From: Stutzerimonas stutzeri
Lineage (GTDB): Bacteria; Pseudomonadota; Gammaproteobacteria; Pseudomonadales; Pseudomonadaceae
DNA: 60,542 bases
Direction: 5' to 3'
Assembly (NCBI GenBank): GCA_002339675.1
Contig: DDKB01000015.1
Location: forward strand, 1 to 60,542
Shown here: piece by piece, positions 35,978 through 42,794 of the stretch
How positions within the stretch are numbered: the first letter of the stretch is position 1
How the letters are laid out: each line of letters starts with the position of its first letter
The notes under the pieces: model-generated
The model's database searches: none
What the model saw: the letters and a program-made list of their open reading frames with translations, nothing else
What the model was told of the DNA's origin: nothing
Made by a program: the position numbers and the translations under genes

Positions 35978-36997
35978 TTACGGCTGCGCTGAGAGGACCA
36001 GTTGCTTGATGATCGGCAGGGCTACCGGCGTGGTTTCCCACTCGGAACCACCCAGCTTCACTTCGACCATAGCGGTTGCCATCACGTCCACCACAGCGGA
36101 GACCTCAAGGTCCCAGCTCTGGGTCGAAGCATTACGGCTCAGTTCCACCCGCCAGACATCGCCGTTCTGGTCTTCACGGAACGACAACAGGGCGAACGCC
36201 TTGGGCACCAGAAAGATGCCTCGGTCTGGACCGCTGTAGACCTGAACACGGGTCCCCACCAGCTCGTCTATGTCCTCAAGGCCAGCCCGTTGAGCGGCAC
36301 GGTTGAGGGTCGGACGGAGGGCAACGGGGATCAGGACGCCGAACTCGGAGACATCACGGCCCCAGAAGGTGTCGAGGTTAACCGCCAGGATGTCCAGTAG
36401 GTCCTCAGCCTGGGCAGCAGGGCTACCGCTGAGGGCTCCCACATATGCCTTGGTGACCGAAGGTTGACCCTCAAGGCTCTGGGCGATCTTACCGGCCAGG
36501 GTCAGCTCAAGGTCATCCAGCAGTTTCTCCCCGGTCTGCGCCATGCTGCGCTCAGTGAAACCGAACTGGACGGTGTGGTCGAAGATCGACACACGACCCG
36601 ATACCAGAATGCCGACCTCTGGGGCCTCCATCGAGACCAAGGAGCCAGCCGAAGCGGAGCCCTTGGCCACGGTGCGACCATCGTAGGTCTGGCGAGGATC
36701 GAAGGTAACGGAGCGGTCCTCCATTAGGGCAACCTGGGGAGCGGTCGGCTGGGAGCCGTAGGGGCGAACCTCAGAAGGAAACGCTATGTTCATGTTGTCG
36801 CGCCATTCGTCTCCGTTGAGATGTTCGTCAGTGGCTTCATACATGACCTGGGCGTAGACCAATGGGTCCGTAGCGGCCATGTGTTCCGGTCGGATGTCCG
36901 AGGTGTGGAAGGTTGCCTGGGTGGCCGTTGAGCCGTGGGCAGTGGTGACGGTCTGGGAGTAGACGCTATCGGGTTTCTTGTACTGGAAAGGTTTCAT
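35978..36997 (-). CDS. Putative phage major capsid-like protein
   Basis: A 339-residue soluble protein without signal peptide, behind an AAGGAG site. Order of elements resembles an HK97-fold capsid: an extended N-terminal arm and loop region, a long helix (TGEKLLDDLELTLAGKIAQSLEG), a second helix (AQAEDLLDILAVNL), then GVLIPVALRPTLNRAA, ELVGTRVQVYSGPDRGIFLVPKAFALLSF and a beta-rich end (WDLEVSAVVDVMATAMVEVKL). I see no direct similarity to T7 gp10 in sequence, although the length (345 in T7) and the T-phi-like terminator just behind fit. It is the largest non-integrase gene of the element. Assignment as capsid is a structural guess; another phage virion protein is possible. Confidence 0.5.
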   Translation of the reverse strand: MKPFQYKKPDSVYSQTVTTAHGSTATQATFHTSDIRPEHMAATDPLVYAQVMYEATDEHLNGDEWRDNMNIAFPSEVRPYGSQPTAPQVALMEDRSVTFDPRQTYDGRTVAKGSASAGSLVSMEAPEVGILVSGRVSIFDHTVQFGFTERSMAQTGEKLLDDLELTLAGKIAQSLEGQPSVTKAYVGALSGSPAAQAEDLLDILAVNLDTFWGRDVSEFGVLIPVALRPTLNRAAQRAGLEDIDELVGTRVQVYSGPDRGIFLVPKAFALLSFREDQNGDVWRVELSRNASTQSWDLEVSAVVDVMATAMVEVKLGGSEWETTPVALPIIKQLVLSAQP

Positions 36998-37065
36998 TGT
37001 TGGTAACTCCTTAGAAAAAGTATTGGCGAGTGGTAATCAGGACGAGGACCAGAAGGTCCATAGCG

Positions 37066-37452
37066 TTAACGTCCACGGGCAGCACGCAGGCGTTCGCCAT
37101 GCTCACGAATCTCTCGGGCCTTGCGCTCACGCTCAGCGATCTGCTGGGCAATCTCTTGAGGCGTCTGGACGTGGCAACGGCGGGCATGTTCCTGGGCTTC
37201 AGCCTTCAGGCGCTCCTGCTCGACTCGCTGCTGGTGCTGGTGGCTCCGATAGAGTCGGGACGCCTCAGGGGAACCCTCAAGGCTCAGCCCAGCGGTAGCG
37301 AACGCCTCGGCTACCTTTACGATTGCCGGATGGTTCTGGCCTTCAGCCGCGACCAACAGGGGCAGGAGGACCAGCTCGGCATACTCGCGGGCCAGGGTTT
37401 GGCCGTGGATGCTTACGGTCTCGGGAGTTACATTGCTAACGGTAATTTTCAT
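37066..37452 (-). CDS. Element protein with charged C-terminal helix
   Basis: A 128-residue protein, start preceded by AAGGAG. The N-terminal half is mixed (MKITVSNVTPETVSIHGQTLAREYAELVLLPLLVAAEG). The C-terminal half is a long Gln/Glu/Arg-rich helix (HQHQQRVEQERLKAEAQEHARR...IAERERKAREIREHGERLRAARGR), likely coiled coil. No family recognised. Immediately upstream of the capsid-like gene, it occupies the place of a scaffolding or head-completion gene in phages; that role is inference. Confidence 0.65.
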   Translation of the reverse strand: MKITVSNVTPETVSIHGQTLAREYAELVLLPLLVAAEGQNHPAIVKVAEAFATAGLSLEGSPEASRLYRSHQHQQRVEQERLKAEAQEHARRCHVQTPQEIAQQIAERERKAREIREHGERLRAARGR

Positions 37453-37470
37453 TTGGGTAGGTCTCCTTTC

Positions 37471-37557
37471 CCATAGAGCAAACCCCCAGTCCGCACGGCG
37501 GGCGCGACAAGACGCAAGGAGACGTAAACACGCCGACCCTGGGGGTTTGCTCTATGG
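37471..37557. repeat. 19-bp perfect inverted repeat in element
   Basis: CCATAGAGCAAACCCCCAG (37471-37489) and its exact complement (37539-37557) around a 49-base loop containing GGCGGGCGCGACAAGACGC. It lies directly before the ribosome-binding site of the 128-residue protein. Folded as RNA it would be a long stable stem; as DNA it could be a binding or packaging site. Confidence 0.8.
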
Positions 37558-37649
37558 ATTCTTGATTTCAGTGTGTCGCCCGTGGGATGGGCGTGTTGGG
37601 GACTTCAGGTGGGGAACTGAAGGTGTCGCAGAGTGAGCTTGTAAGGCTC

Positions 37650-37740
37650 CCAGGTGAGTCGCTGGGGTGGGTGCCAATGGCTGGCGGTTGTCGATAACGG
37701 ATGATGAAACCTTAAAGACGGAACCCAGCGACTCCCTGGA
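37650..37740. repeat. Second long inverted repeat in element
   Basis: GAGTCGCTGGG (37656-37666) pairs perfectly with CCCAGCGACTC (37724-37734); the pairing extends outward through CCAGG/CCTGG with one bulged base. It lies in the same 315-base gene-free gap as the 19-bp repeat, beside the stop of the 95-residue gene. Confidence 0.65.
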
Positions 37741-37767
37741 GGCCCTACAGGCGCTCAATGTGTGGCG

Positions 37768-38055
37768 TTAAGCGGCGGCTGGTCGCGCTGTGAGGTCGAA
37801 CCGGACAGGCAACAGCATTGCTTCCTGAAACGTCATAGCGGCTCGCTCAAGGATGCCGTCCAGCTCTCCCAAGGGGAGCCTGAGGGTTTCCTGAAGGTCG
37901 GCCTGAAAGGACGCCAGGGTGTGGTCCGTGTGGAGCCTGTAGGCGCTCCGAGCGGCATGGTAGACACGGCGGGCGCTTGGGGTTGCCAGAGCGTCGTTCA
38001 GTCGGTCACAAAGGGCCTGAGGGCACCCTGGGCCTGGGATCAGTCGATAGCGCAT
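37768..38055 (-). CDS. Element protein, 95 residues, unknown
   Basis: Starts MRYRLIPGPGCPQALCDRLNDAL and is mainly helical, with no recognised family. Its start overlaps the end of the KilA-N gene by 16 bases, implying translational coupling and a shared transcript from the upstream T7-like promoter. It is followed by the structured non-coding gap. Confidence 0.6.
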   Translation of the reverse strand: MRYRLIPGPGCPQALCDRLNDALATPSARRVYHAARSAYRLHTDHTLASFQADLQETLRLPLGELDGILERAAMTFQEAMLLPVRFDLTARPAAA

Positions 38056-38780
38056 GGCTTGGCTCCCTTGGCTTTCTTCTGTGTCGCTTGGCGTGCCTTG
38101 ATGGCCTCATTGATCGCTTGGGCTCGGCCCTGTAGCCAGACCACTCCTTTGTCGGATACCTTCCAGCCATCGGCATTCCCGAAGACCCCCACGTGGCGCT
38201 TGAAGAAGCCAAGGGAGAACGCTCTGGCTACCGGCTGAAGGACATAATCGCCTTTATCATGATCGAAGACGCTCTGGAACTTCCCCTGGGCCAGCAGGTA
38301 ACGCTTAGCCAGCAAAGGCCTATCGACCTGAGCGGCTCGACAAGCATCGGACCACGAGATTCCGTGAGCCTTTGCCTTTAGCATCAGAGCGGTGGCCTTG
38401 GGCATGTTGTCAGCCAGGAGCTTGCCCGTTTCGGCCAATGCCAAGGAGGACATACGGGCGGACAGAATGGCGTCGTTCCGCATGGTCACGAAGGCATCGA
38501 CTACCATGACATAGAAGTCGAGGGAGCAAGCCATGGCATAGGCGATGGTCGCCCGCTCAGTTGCCCATGTTCCGCCATTGTCACCATGGACGATATGCAA
38601 ATCTGCACATCGCTCGAAGTAGTCCCGCTCACGTCCCCGCCACTGGGCCGGAGGTTTGGTCAGATCGGGCAGCGTCTTGTTGACCTCAGTCAGCGACCAC
38701 AGGCCCTCAGCGTTCGGCTTGAAGGTCTGTCCTTCGATAACGATAGCCAGCAGTTCGGTTTTCTGTTCGTTGATATTCAT
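38040..38780 (-). CDS. KilA-N domain protein (antirepressor-like)
   Basis: A 246-residue protein behind an AAGGAAA site. Residues about 20-105 fit a KilA-N/phage DNA-binding domain (GLWSLTEVNKTLPDL, then GGTWATERATIAYAMACSLDFYVMVVDAF). The C-terminal part (HGISWSDACRAAQVDRPLLAKRYLLAQGKFQSVF...ARAFSLGFFK) resembles the C-terminal domain of phage antirepressors. It is the first gene after the second T7-like promoter. A role in lifting repression or redirecting a helper phage is plausible. Confidence 0.7.
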   Translation of the reverse strand: MNINEQKTELLAIVIEGQTFKPNAEGLWSLTEVNKTLPDLTKPPAQWRGRERDYFERCADLHIVHGDNGGTWATERATIAYAMACSLDFYVMVVDAFVTMRNDAILSARMSSLALAETGKLLADNMPKATALMLKAKAHGISWSDACRAAQVDRPLLAKRYLLAQGKFQSVFDHDKGDYVLQPVARAFSLGFFKRHVGVFGNADGWKVSDKGVVWLQGRAQAINEAIKARQATQKKAKGAKPCAID

Positions 38781-38955
38781 TGTCTGTTTTCCTTTTGGTA
38801 GCGCCCTTCAGGTCGCACCCACAGCCGGTCATCCAGACCCCAGACAAGGGAACCGGCGTGGCATGAAAGGCGCTATCAGAAAGACTGGATTGGGATTGCC
38901 AGAGGGAACTGGCGTTTGTGCCCAGCGACGGGCGATGAGGGACAACCGAGGGGTA

Positions 38956-38978
38956 GTCCTATTAGTGAGGGTTTTTAA
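38956..38978 (-). promoter_or_regulatory. T7-like phage RNA polymerase promoter, copy 1
   Basis: Read on the minus strand: TTAAAAACCCTCACTAATAG then GAC. It shares CCCTCACTA with the T3 promoter (AATTAACCCTCACTAAAGGG) and AAAAACCCTCACT with the Pseudomonas phage gh-1 consensus as I recall it. An identical 23-base copy is at 39458-39480. It points at the KilA-N gene about 175 bases downstream. Confidence 0.75.
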
Positions 38979-39134
38979 CTGAGGTGGGCCTTTGCAGGTT
39001 TTGCACTGGTTGACCGAGAGCCAGACTCAAGGACATTAGGTTGCCCTCAAAGGATCAGGATCATGGTCTGGCAAGACCTGTCCCAAACTTGAAGACAACC
39101 ATGGTTCTCCGAGAGGGAAACCTAAGGACCCAGA

Positions 39135-39201
39135 GAAAACCTAAAGTTTAAAGATTATTAAAAGAGTAATAAGAAGATGATCCTTTAGAATCTTTAAGTA
39201 A
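39135..39201. other. AT-rich tract between the two phage-type promoters
   Basis: An AT-rich run (AAACCTAAAGTTTAAAGATT and on to TTTAGAATCTTTAAGTAA) in an otherwise GC-balanced gene-free stretch (38981-39457). T7 replication starts at promoters followed by an AT-rich segment, so this may be an origin used by the helper's replication machinery (inference). The surrounding gap holds small hairpins but no gene I can support. Confidence 0.4.
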
Positions 39202-39457
39202 CAGCCACCCTTGTGTCTATGAACGAATCAGGGGCCACCACCTCCCTGAGACGACCGAGGAACACTCGGCTTAATTCATAGCTCACCCCGGCTCGACTAC
39301 CGGGTCCACGGCTGGGTCCCTGTGCTGTAGTCAGCGGCGGGTCATTCCAGTGGAAACAAAAGGGTCACCCTGGTGAGCTGCTTTAAGAGCAACCGCAGGG
39401 AAGTCGAATGGGTCGAGGAGGACCCTGAGAATTATTTTTCTCTCAGAATCATCGTCT

Positions 39458-39480
39458 GTCCTATTAGTGAGGGTTTTTAA
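39458..39480 (-). promoter_or_regulatory. T7-like phage RNA polymerase promoter, copy 2
   Basis: Exact 23-base duplicate of 38956-38978. It overlaps the stop codon of the BRO-N gene. A CTGAGA/TCTCAG hairpin (39425-39446) follows close to the expected transcript start. Confidence 0.75.
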
Positions 39481-39941
39481 ATAGAGGTTGACCAAGGCCA
39501 CCAGCTATGCTTGAGGATTGCCCTTGGTGCCGCCTCGCAGTCCGTCGCTACGCCAAATCTCCAAGGCCAGGACCCAGCGAGTTCTCCAGATTTCACGTAG
39601 GAGCGCGAGTATTGCTCCAAAAGATTGACCAGCATCCCCCTTTGTCTCCTTCGGAGCATCCCCAGGATCGTAGAGTTCTGCTTCAGGAGGCCCGCTACAG
39701 CGTCACTCAGCGAGGCCAGCTCCCCGGCAAACTGCTGGCCGGTCTCCGTGGTGGACTCATTGACGTTGTAGGAGCCGGTCTTGCGGATGGACGGGAGGAC
39801 TTCCTCGGTGACCCACTGCCGGAATTGTTCGGACTGAGGGGCACTCCCACGCATCAGCATCCGATACACGTTCGCTTCGTCCAGCAGGGTTGTCGTCCGC
39901 TGGTAGCTCCGCCCGCTGGCGTCACTCGGCAGGTCTATCAC
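39477..39941 (-). CDS. BRO-N domain protein, 5' end probably frameshifted
   Basis: The clear part, RTTTLLDEANVYRMLMRGS...FRQWVTEEVLPSIRKTGSY, is the second half of a BRO-N domain found in phage antirepressors. GTG at 39941 is the first usable start in frame, but the frame stays open upstream to 40145 and there encodes more of the domain (LDVLIGHPEHDLLFIATQVARAAGLKNPSHAVGNYKNN). No ATG, GTG or TTG exists in that stretch. An ATG with a GGAGA site lies at 40167 in another frame (MQSIKQVMGIRCA...). A frameshift near 40105-40135 would join them into one protein of about 229 residues. Either a mutation or programmed frameshifting explains this. Confidence 0.55.
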   Translation of the reverse strand: MIDLPSDASGRSYQRTTTLLDEANVYRMLMRGSAPQSEQFRQWVTEEVLPSIRKTGSYNVNESTTETGQQFAGELASLSDAVAGLLKQNSTILGMLRRRQRGMLVNLLEQYSRSYVKSGELAGSWPWRFGVATDCEAAPRAILKHSWWPWSTSI

Positions 39942-40257
39942 GGCTTGATAGACCTCAAGGACCTCTCCAATGCTGAGGTGGAGGGTACATTTCCCGCAGT
40001 TGTTCTTGTAGTTCCCGACTGCGTGGCTCGGGTTCTTCAGGCCAGCCGCTCGGGCAACCTGGGTAGCGATGAACAGGAGGTCATGCTCGGGGTGGCCGAT
40101 CAGAACGTCCAGCTCGGCGGTACGCAGTGGCGCACCTGATACCCATTACCTGCTTGATGGACTGCATGGTCTCCGTATTTTCCGTAGACACGAGGCCCAC
40201 CGAGTAGCCAGGTCACCCTTCGGGAGTCTCTTGTAAAATAAGGGACCTGAGATGGTC

Positions 40258-40311
40258 CAAGGTAGAAGGTTATTCTACCAAGGGTTCAAAGTATCAAAAT
40301 CTTGTACTTTG
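40258..40311. promoter_or_regulatory. Two adjacent palindromes between integrase and BRO-N gene
   Basis: GGTAGAA/TTCTACC (40261-40279, 5-base loop) and CAAAGTA/TACTTTG (40287-40311, 11-base loop) lie next to each other in the 210-base gap. Such paired dyads suit repressor operators or a promoter control region for the leftward genes. No small gene is supported in this gap. Confidence 0.4.
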
Positions 40312-40378
40312 GATTCCCAGGGTTTTGACCATGTGCCCGTCCCTACATAGATCATGTATAGACGCCCAACTAAGCCCG

Positions 40379-41893
40379 TCACTGCGCCACACCAAAGGCC
40401 ACCCCCAGCGCCTCCTTCATCTTGTCCACCCCAACCTGCTGCCCTCCTCCGTAGAGGTCGAAGGTGATCGACTGCGAGCTGTGCCCCAGGATCGCTTGGG
40501 CAATCACAGCCGAGACCCCATGAGCCTTCAGCAGTGAAGCAATGGAATGTCTCAGCGAGTGAAACGAAAGATTCCCGCCCGCCTCGTAACCAGCAGCAGA
40601 CTGGAGGGCTCCATTTAGTACAGCCGAAAATTGACCCGTACCAACAGTGAAAAGCCGCATAGGAACAGCCTTTGAGGTATCGGCAGGCTCAAGTAAACCT
40701 GGGCGTGACTTGCTCTGGACAAACCCCAGGAAAGCCTCAAGGTCAAACCCAAGGGCACCGTCTACCAGCGGGACCACTCGGACCGAATGACGATTCTTAA
40801 TGCTCTTTCCCTCCCCCTCGTTGATGTCGATAACCCAGGCATTGCCGACCTGCTTAACGTCACCGCTGGTCAACTGGCGTAGCTCCTCAATGCGCGGCCC
40901 AGCGATAACCCCAAGGGACAGCGCCCATCGCTCCCAGGAAGCCGCTGGAAGGCCGTTCGCATAGGCCATGATCGACTGTATCTGGTCTGGGGAAAACGCC
41001 TTGCGCTTGCTCTGGGATGCCTTGCCAGTGATCTTCAAACCCTTGTCATAAGTTCGCTCAAGGTGCCCCGTGTTGACTGCCCAAAGCAGGACAGTAGATA
41101 GGCGAGTCAGGAGCTTGTTAACCGTAGATGGCGCTCTGCCCTCCAGTAGCTTCTCCTTGAGCCCCACAAGGTCCGACCGGGTGTGAGCCTTGATGTCCAA
41201 GCTCCCCAGAGCATCCCCCAGGACGCCGCAGGACGACTTTATGTCGCGCATGGTGCTGGGCTGTAAGTTGCCAGTCTGCTCGGCCATGTAGAGCGCCGCC
41301 AGGGCCTCGAAGGTGAGTGTCTGGTGGACGGCTTGAGGTTGTCCCTGAGGTGGACTTACAGATAGGGAAACAGACGATGCCCTGGGACTATCAGAGACCT
41401 CCTGGCTATCTATTTCGTCTATTAGCTTCACCAACTGCCTTGGGTCACCTCCCAGCCTCCTCTCAGCCGCCTGCATGATCTGCCTCGCCATAATCACCCC
41501 TTTAGTCTGAGGAACGCTGAGACCGGCAGTCGATGCTATTCGGCCCAGGTCATCATTGAGGTCCGAGTAAGTCAGACCCATGACATCCAGCAGCTCCCAC
41601 TCCGTAGGAGTCGCCAGAAGGTCCTCAGCGATGGACCGGAGGTGGTCGCGTAGCTCAGGCCATGTTGAGTCGGGATTGTCGAGGTGGAAGGCCCTGAGAG
41701 CCGTCTGGAGCTGCTTACTGGTGGTCATTGCGGTAGGTCGGTCGGTAGTGCGGAGCGAGACGGTACAGGATGCCACAGAGCCCTGAGGACGGACCCGAAG
41801 GTAATACACACCGGATCGGCGGTAGTGCCACGGTTTGGCGAGGGATGTTTCTAACAGTTTTCTAACAGTAGCGGCTTCATGTTGCTGGCTCAT
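40379..41893 (-). CDS. int: Tyrosine-type integrase
   Basis: A 504-residue site-specific recombinase. The C-terminal catalytic domain has Arg334 (AGPRIEELRQL), a hairpin Lys (KSIKNRHSVRVVPL), His445-x-x-Arg448 (SFHSLRHS), His471 (LGHSSQ) and nucleophile Tyr481 (ITFDLYGGG): a full active site. Residues about 195-290 form the core-binding SAM-like domain; the long N-terminal part probably includes the arm-binding region. It begins 47 bases inside attR and reads away from it. It should integrate and excise the element at nadB. Confidence 0.93.
   Translation of the reverse strand: MSQQHEAATVRKLLETSLAKPWHYRRSGVYYLRVRPQGSVASCTVSLRTTDRPTAMTTSKQLQTALRAFHLDNPDSTWPELRDHLRSIAEDLLATPTEWELLDVMGLTYSDLNDDLGRIASTAGLSVPQTKGVIMARQIMQAAERRLGGDPRQLVKLIDEIDSQEVSDSPRASSVSLSVSPPQGQPQAVHQTLTFEALAALYMAEQTGNLQPSTMRDIKSSCGVLGDALGSLDIKAHTRSDLVGLKEKLLEGRAPSTVNKLLTRLSTVLLWAVNTGHLERTYDKGLKITGKASQSKRKAFSPDQIQSIMAYANGLPAASWERWALSLGVIAGPRIEELRQLTSGDVKQVGNAWVIDINEGEGKSIKNRHSVRVVPLVDGALGFDLEAFLGFVQSKSRPGLLEPADTSKAVPMRLFTVGTGQFSAVLNGALQSAAGYEAGGNLSFHSLRHSIASLLKAHGVSAVIAQAILGHSSQSITFDLYGGGQQVGVDKMKEALGVAFGVAQ
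41848..41869. promoter_or_regulatory. Integrase arm-type repeats, right end
   Basis: TTTCTAACAGT is tandemly repeated exactly (41848-41858 and 41859-41869), one helical turn apart. It lies inside the 5' coding region of the integrase and matches the TTTCTAACAC sites at the left end in the same orientation. Confidence 0.65.
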
Positions 41894-41939
41894 CGGCTGA
41901 AACCCTTGATTCCAGTGGGTTTGAGCCTCATTGAGGGTG

Positions 41940-41954
41940 GTTCTACAGCAACTA
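41940..41954 (+). repeat. attR core, 15-bp direct repeat
   Basis: GTTCTACAGCAACTA, identical to 35338-35352. To its right continues the original chromosomal nadB sequence. Confidence 0.85.
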
Positions 41955-42129
41955 CAAGGTCTCGAGAGACCTGATCGAGCTGCGGAACCTGGCGACGGTG
42001 GCGGACCTGATGATCCGCTCGGCGATGCAGCGCAAGGAAAGCCGCGGCCTTCACTTTACGCTCGACTATCCCGACCAGTTGCCGGAGGCCCGCGACACTA
42101 TTCTGGTGCCGCCCACCTTCGCCGACTGA
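41955..42129 (+). pseudogene. nadB: Displaced original 3' end of nadB
   Basis: Encodes YKVSRDLIELRNLATVADLMIRS...TILVPPTFAD and a stop: the last 58 residues of aspartate oxidase without start or promoter. It is the chromosomal tail cut off by the element and would be rejoined to nadB on excision. Its last 32 bases overlap the 3' end of the convergent ygfX gene, so this DNA stays under selection. Confidence 0.9.
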
Positions 42130-42553
42130 ATTTCAGCCGGAGCCGCAAGCGCCGATGCTGCGAAGCGGGGAGCGCTCCGCGCACGAGGCACAGACTGCGC
42201 ACGAACCACTGGCCTGGCCGCCTGAATCGCAGCACCACGACCCAGGGCAGCGCAATGCTGTCCGGCCGCAGCTGCACCGGCTGCCAGCCATCGGCCGGAC
42301 TCCACAACGACCACCCCTGCGGCTGGTGCCGCAAACCGCGCCAGGACGTCTGGCACAGCAGCAGGATACGCGTCGGCAATACCCAGGCCGCGTGACCCAG
42401 GCACAGCGACAGCGCGCACAGGCGAAACCATGATGGCAGCGGCAGGGCGAACAGCAGGCCGATGGCTATCAGCAGGAACGCCACATACAAAGCTGACAGC
42501 AGGATAGATGGCTGCCAGCGGCACTCGAACGCCTGGCTACTTGGGCTGGACAC
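42098..42553 (-). CDS. ygfX: YgfX (CptA) family membrane protein
   Basis: A 151-residue protein with two adjacent membrane helices near residues 17-60 (ILLSALYVAFLLIAIGLLFALPL and LCALSLCLGHAAWVLP) and a basic cytoplasmic C-terminus, matching YgfX in both sequence pattern and position. It partners SdhE (YgfY), whose gene it overlaps by 17 bases. In E. coli this pair was proposed as a toxin-antitoxin acting on the cytoskeleton, though SdhE's main role is flavinylation. Confidence 0.8.
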   Translation of the reverse strand: MSSPSSQAFECRWQPSILLSALYVAFLLIAIGLLFALPLPSWFRLCALSLCLGHAAWVLPTRILLLCQTSWRGLRHQPQGWSLWSPADGWQPVQLRPDSIALPWVVVLRFRRPGQWFVRSLCLVRGALPASQHRRLRLRLKFSRRRWAAPE

Positions 42554-42794
42554 GGTCGAGAATCATGCGAACCATCTGCCGCAGATCGTCGTCTTCCGGT
42601 TCGGTGCGCTCCATGAACCAGCCGAACATGTCCTGATCTTCGCAACTCAGCAGCTTGCGGTAACGCCTCTGGTCCTCCTCATCGAGCTGCGGGTAGACCT
42701 CCTTGACGAACGGCACCAGCAGGACATCCAGCTCCAGCATGCCGCGACGGCTCTGCCAGAAAAGACGGTTGAGTTCGGATTGTTCGACCATCAT
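42537..42794 (-). CDS. sdhE: FAD assembly factor SdhE
   Basis: An 85-residue helical protein with the RRGMLELD signature (RGxxE) needed for covalent flavinylation of succinate dehydrogenase SdhA. The length and CEDQDMFGWFMER motif fit the family. It is coupled to ygfX and divergent from ygfZ, the standard gamma-proteobacterial order. Confidence 0.93.
   Translation of the reverse strand: MMVEQSELNRLFWQSRRGMLELDVLLVPFVKEVYPQLDEEDQRRYRKLLSCEDQDMFGWFMERTEPEDDDLRQMVRMILDRVQPK

Larger units (their letters stand above)
35353..41954. mobile_element. 6.6-kb integrated element in nadB, putative T7-like phage satellite
   Basis: Bounded by 15-bp repeats, 6602 bases from repeat to repeat. In minus-strand order it carries a tyrosine integrase, a BRO-N protein, a KilA-N protein, two unknown proteins, a capsid-like protein and a small membrane protein. 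Two identical T7-like phage promoters and a T7 T-phi-like terminator frame the distal genes. No RNA polymerase, DNA polymerase, terminase, portal or tail gene is present, and no plasmid or conjugation gene. Integration replaces the nadB 3' end with an element-borne one. The satellite interpretation is inference from this combination; a heavily deleted prophage is the main alternative. Confidence 0.8.

Noticed and set aside
37646..37663. Another possible T7-like promoter (CGACTCACCTGGGAG on the minus strand)
   Set aside because: It shares CGACTCAC and GGGAG with T7, but the TATA part is missing and spacing is one base short; it also forms part of an inverted repeat, so the likeness is probably chance.
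37552..37758. A 68-codon minus-strand frame in the element gap
   Set aside because: Only a TTG start, no ribosome-binding site, no coding-like composition, and it spans both inverted repeats; more likely structured non-coding DNA.
39507..40139. A 210-codon plus-strand frame opposite the BRO-N gene
   Set aside because: The minus strand gives recognisable BRO-N sequence; the plus-strand product matches nothing and has no ribosome-binding site.
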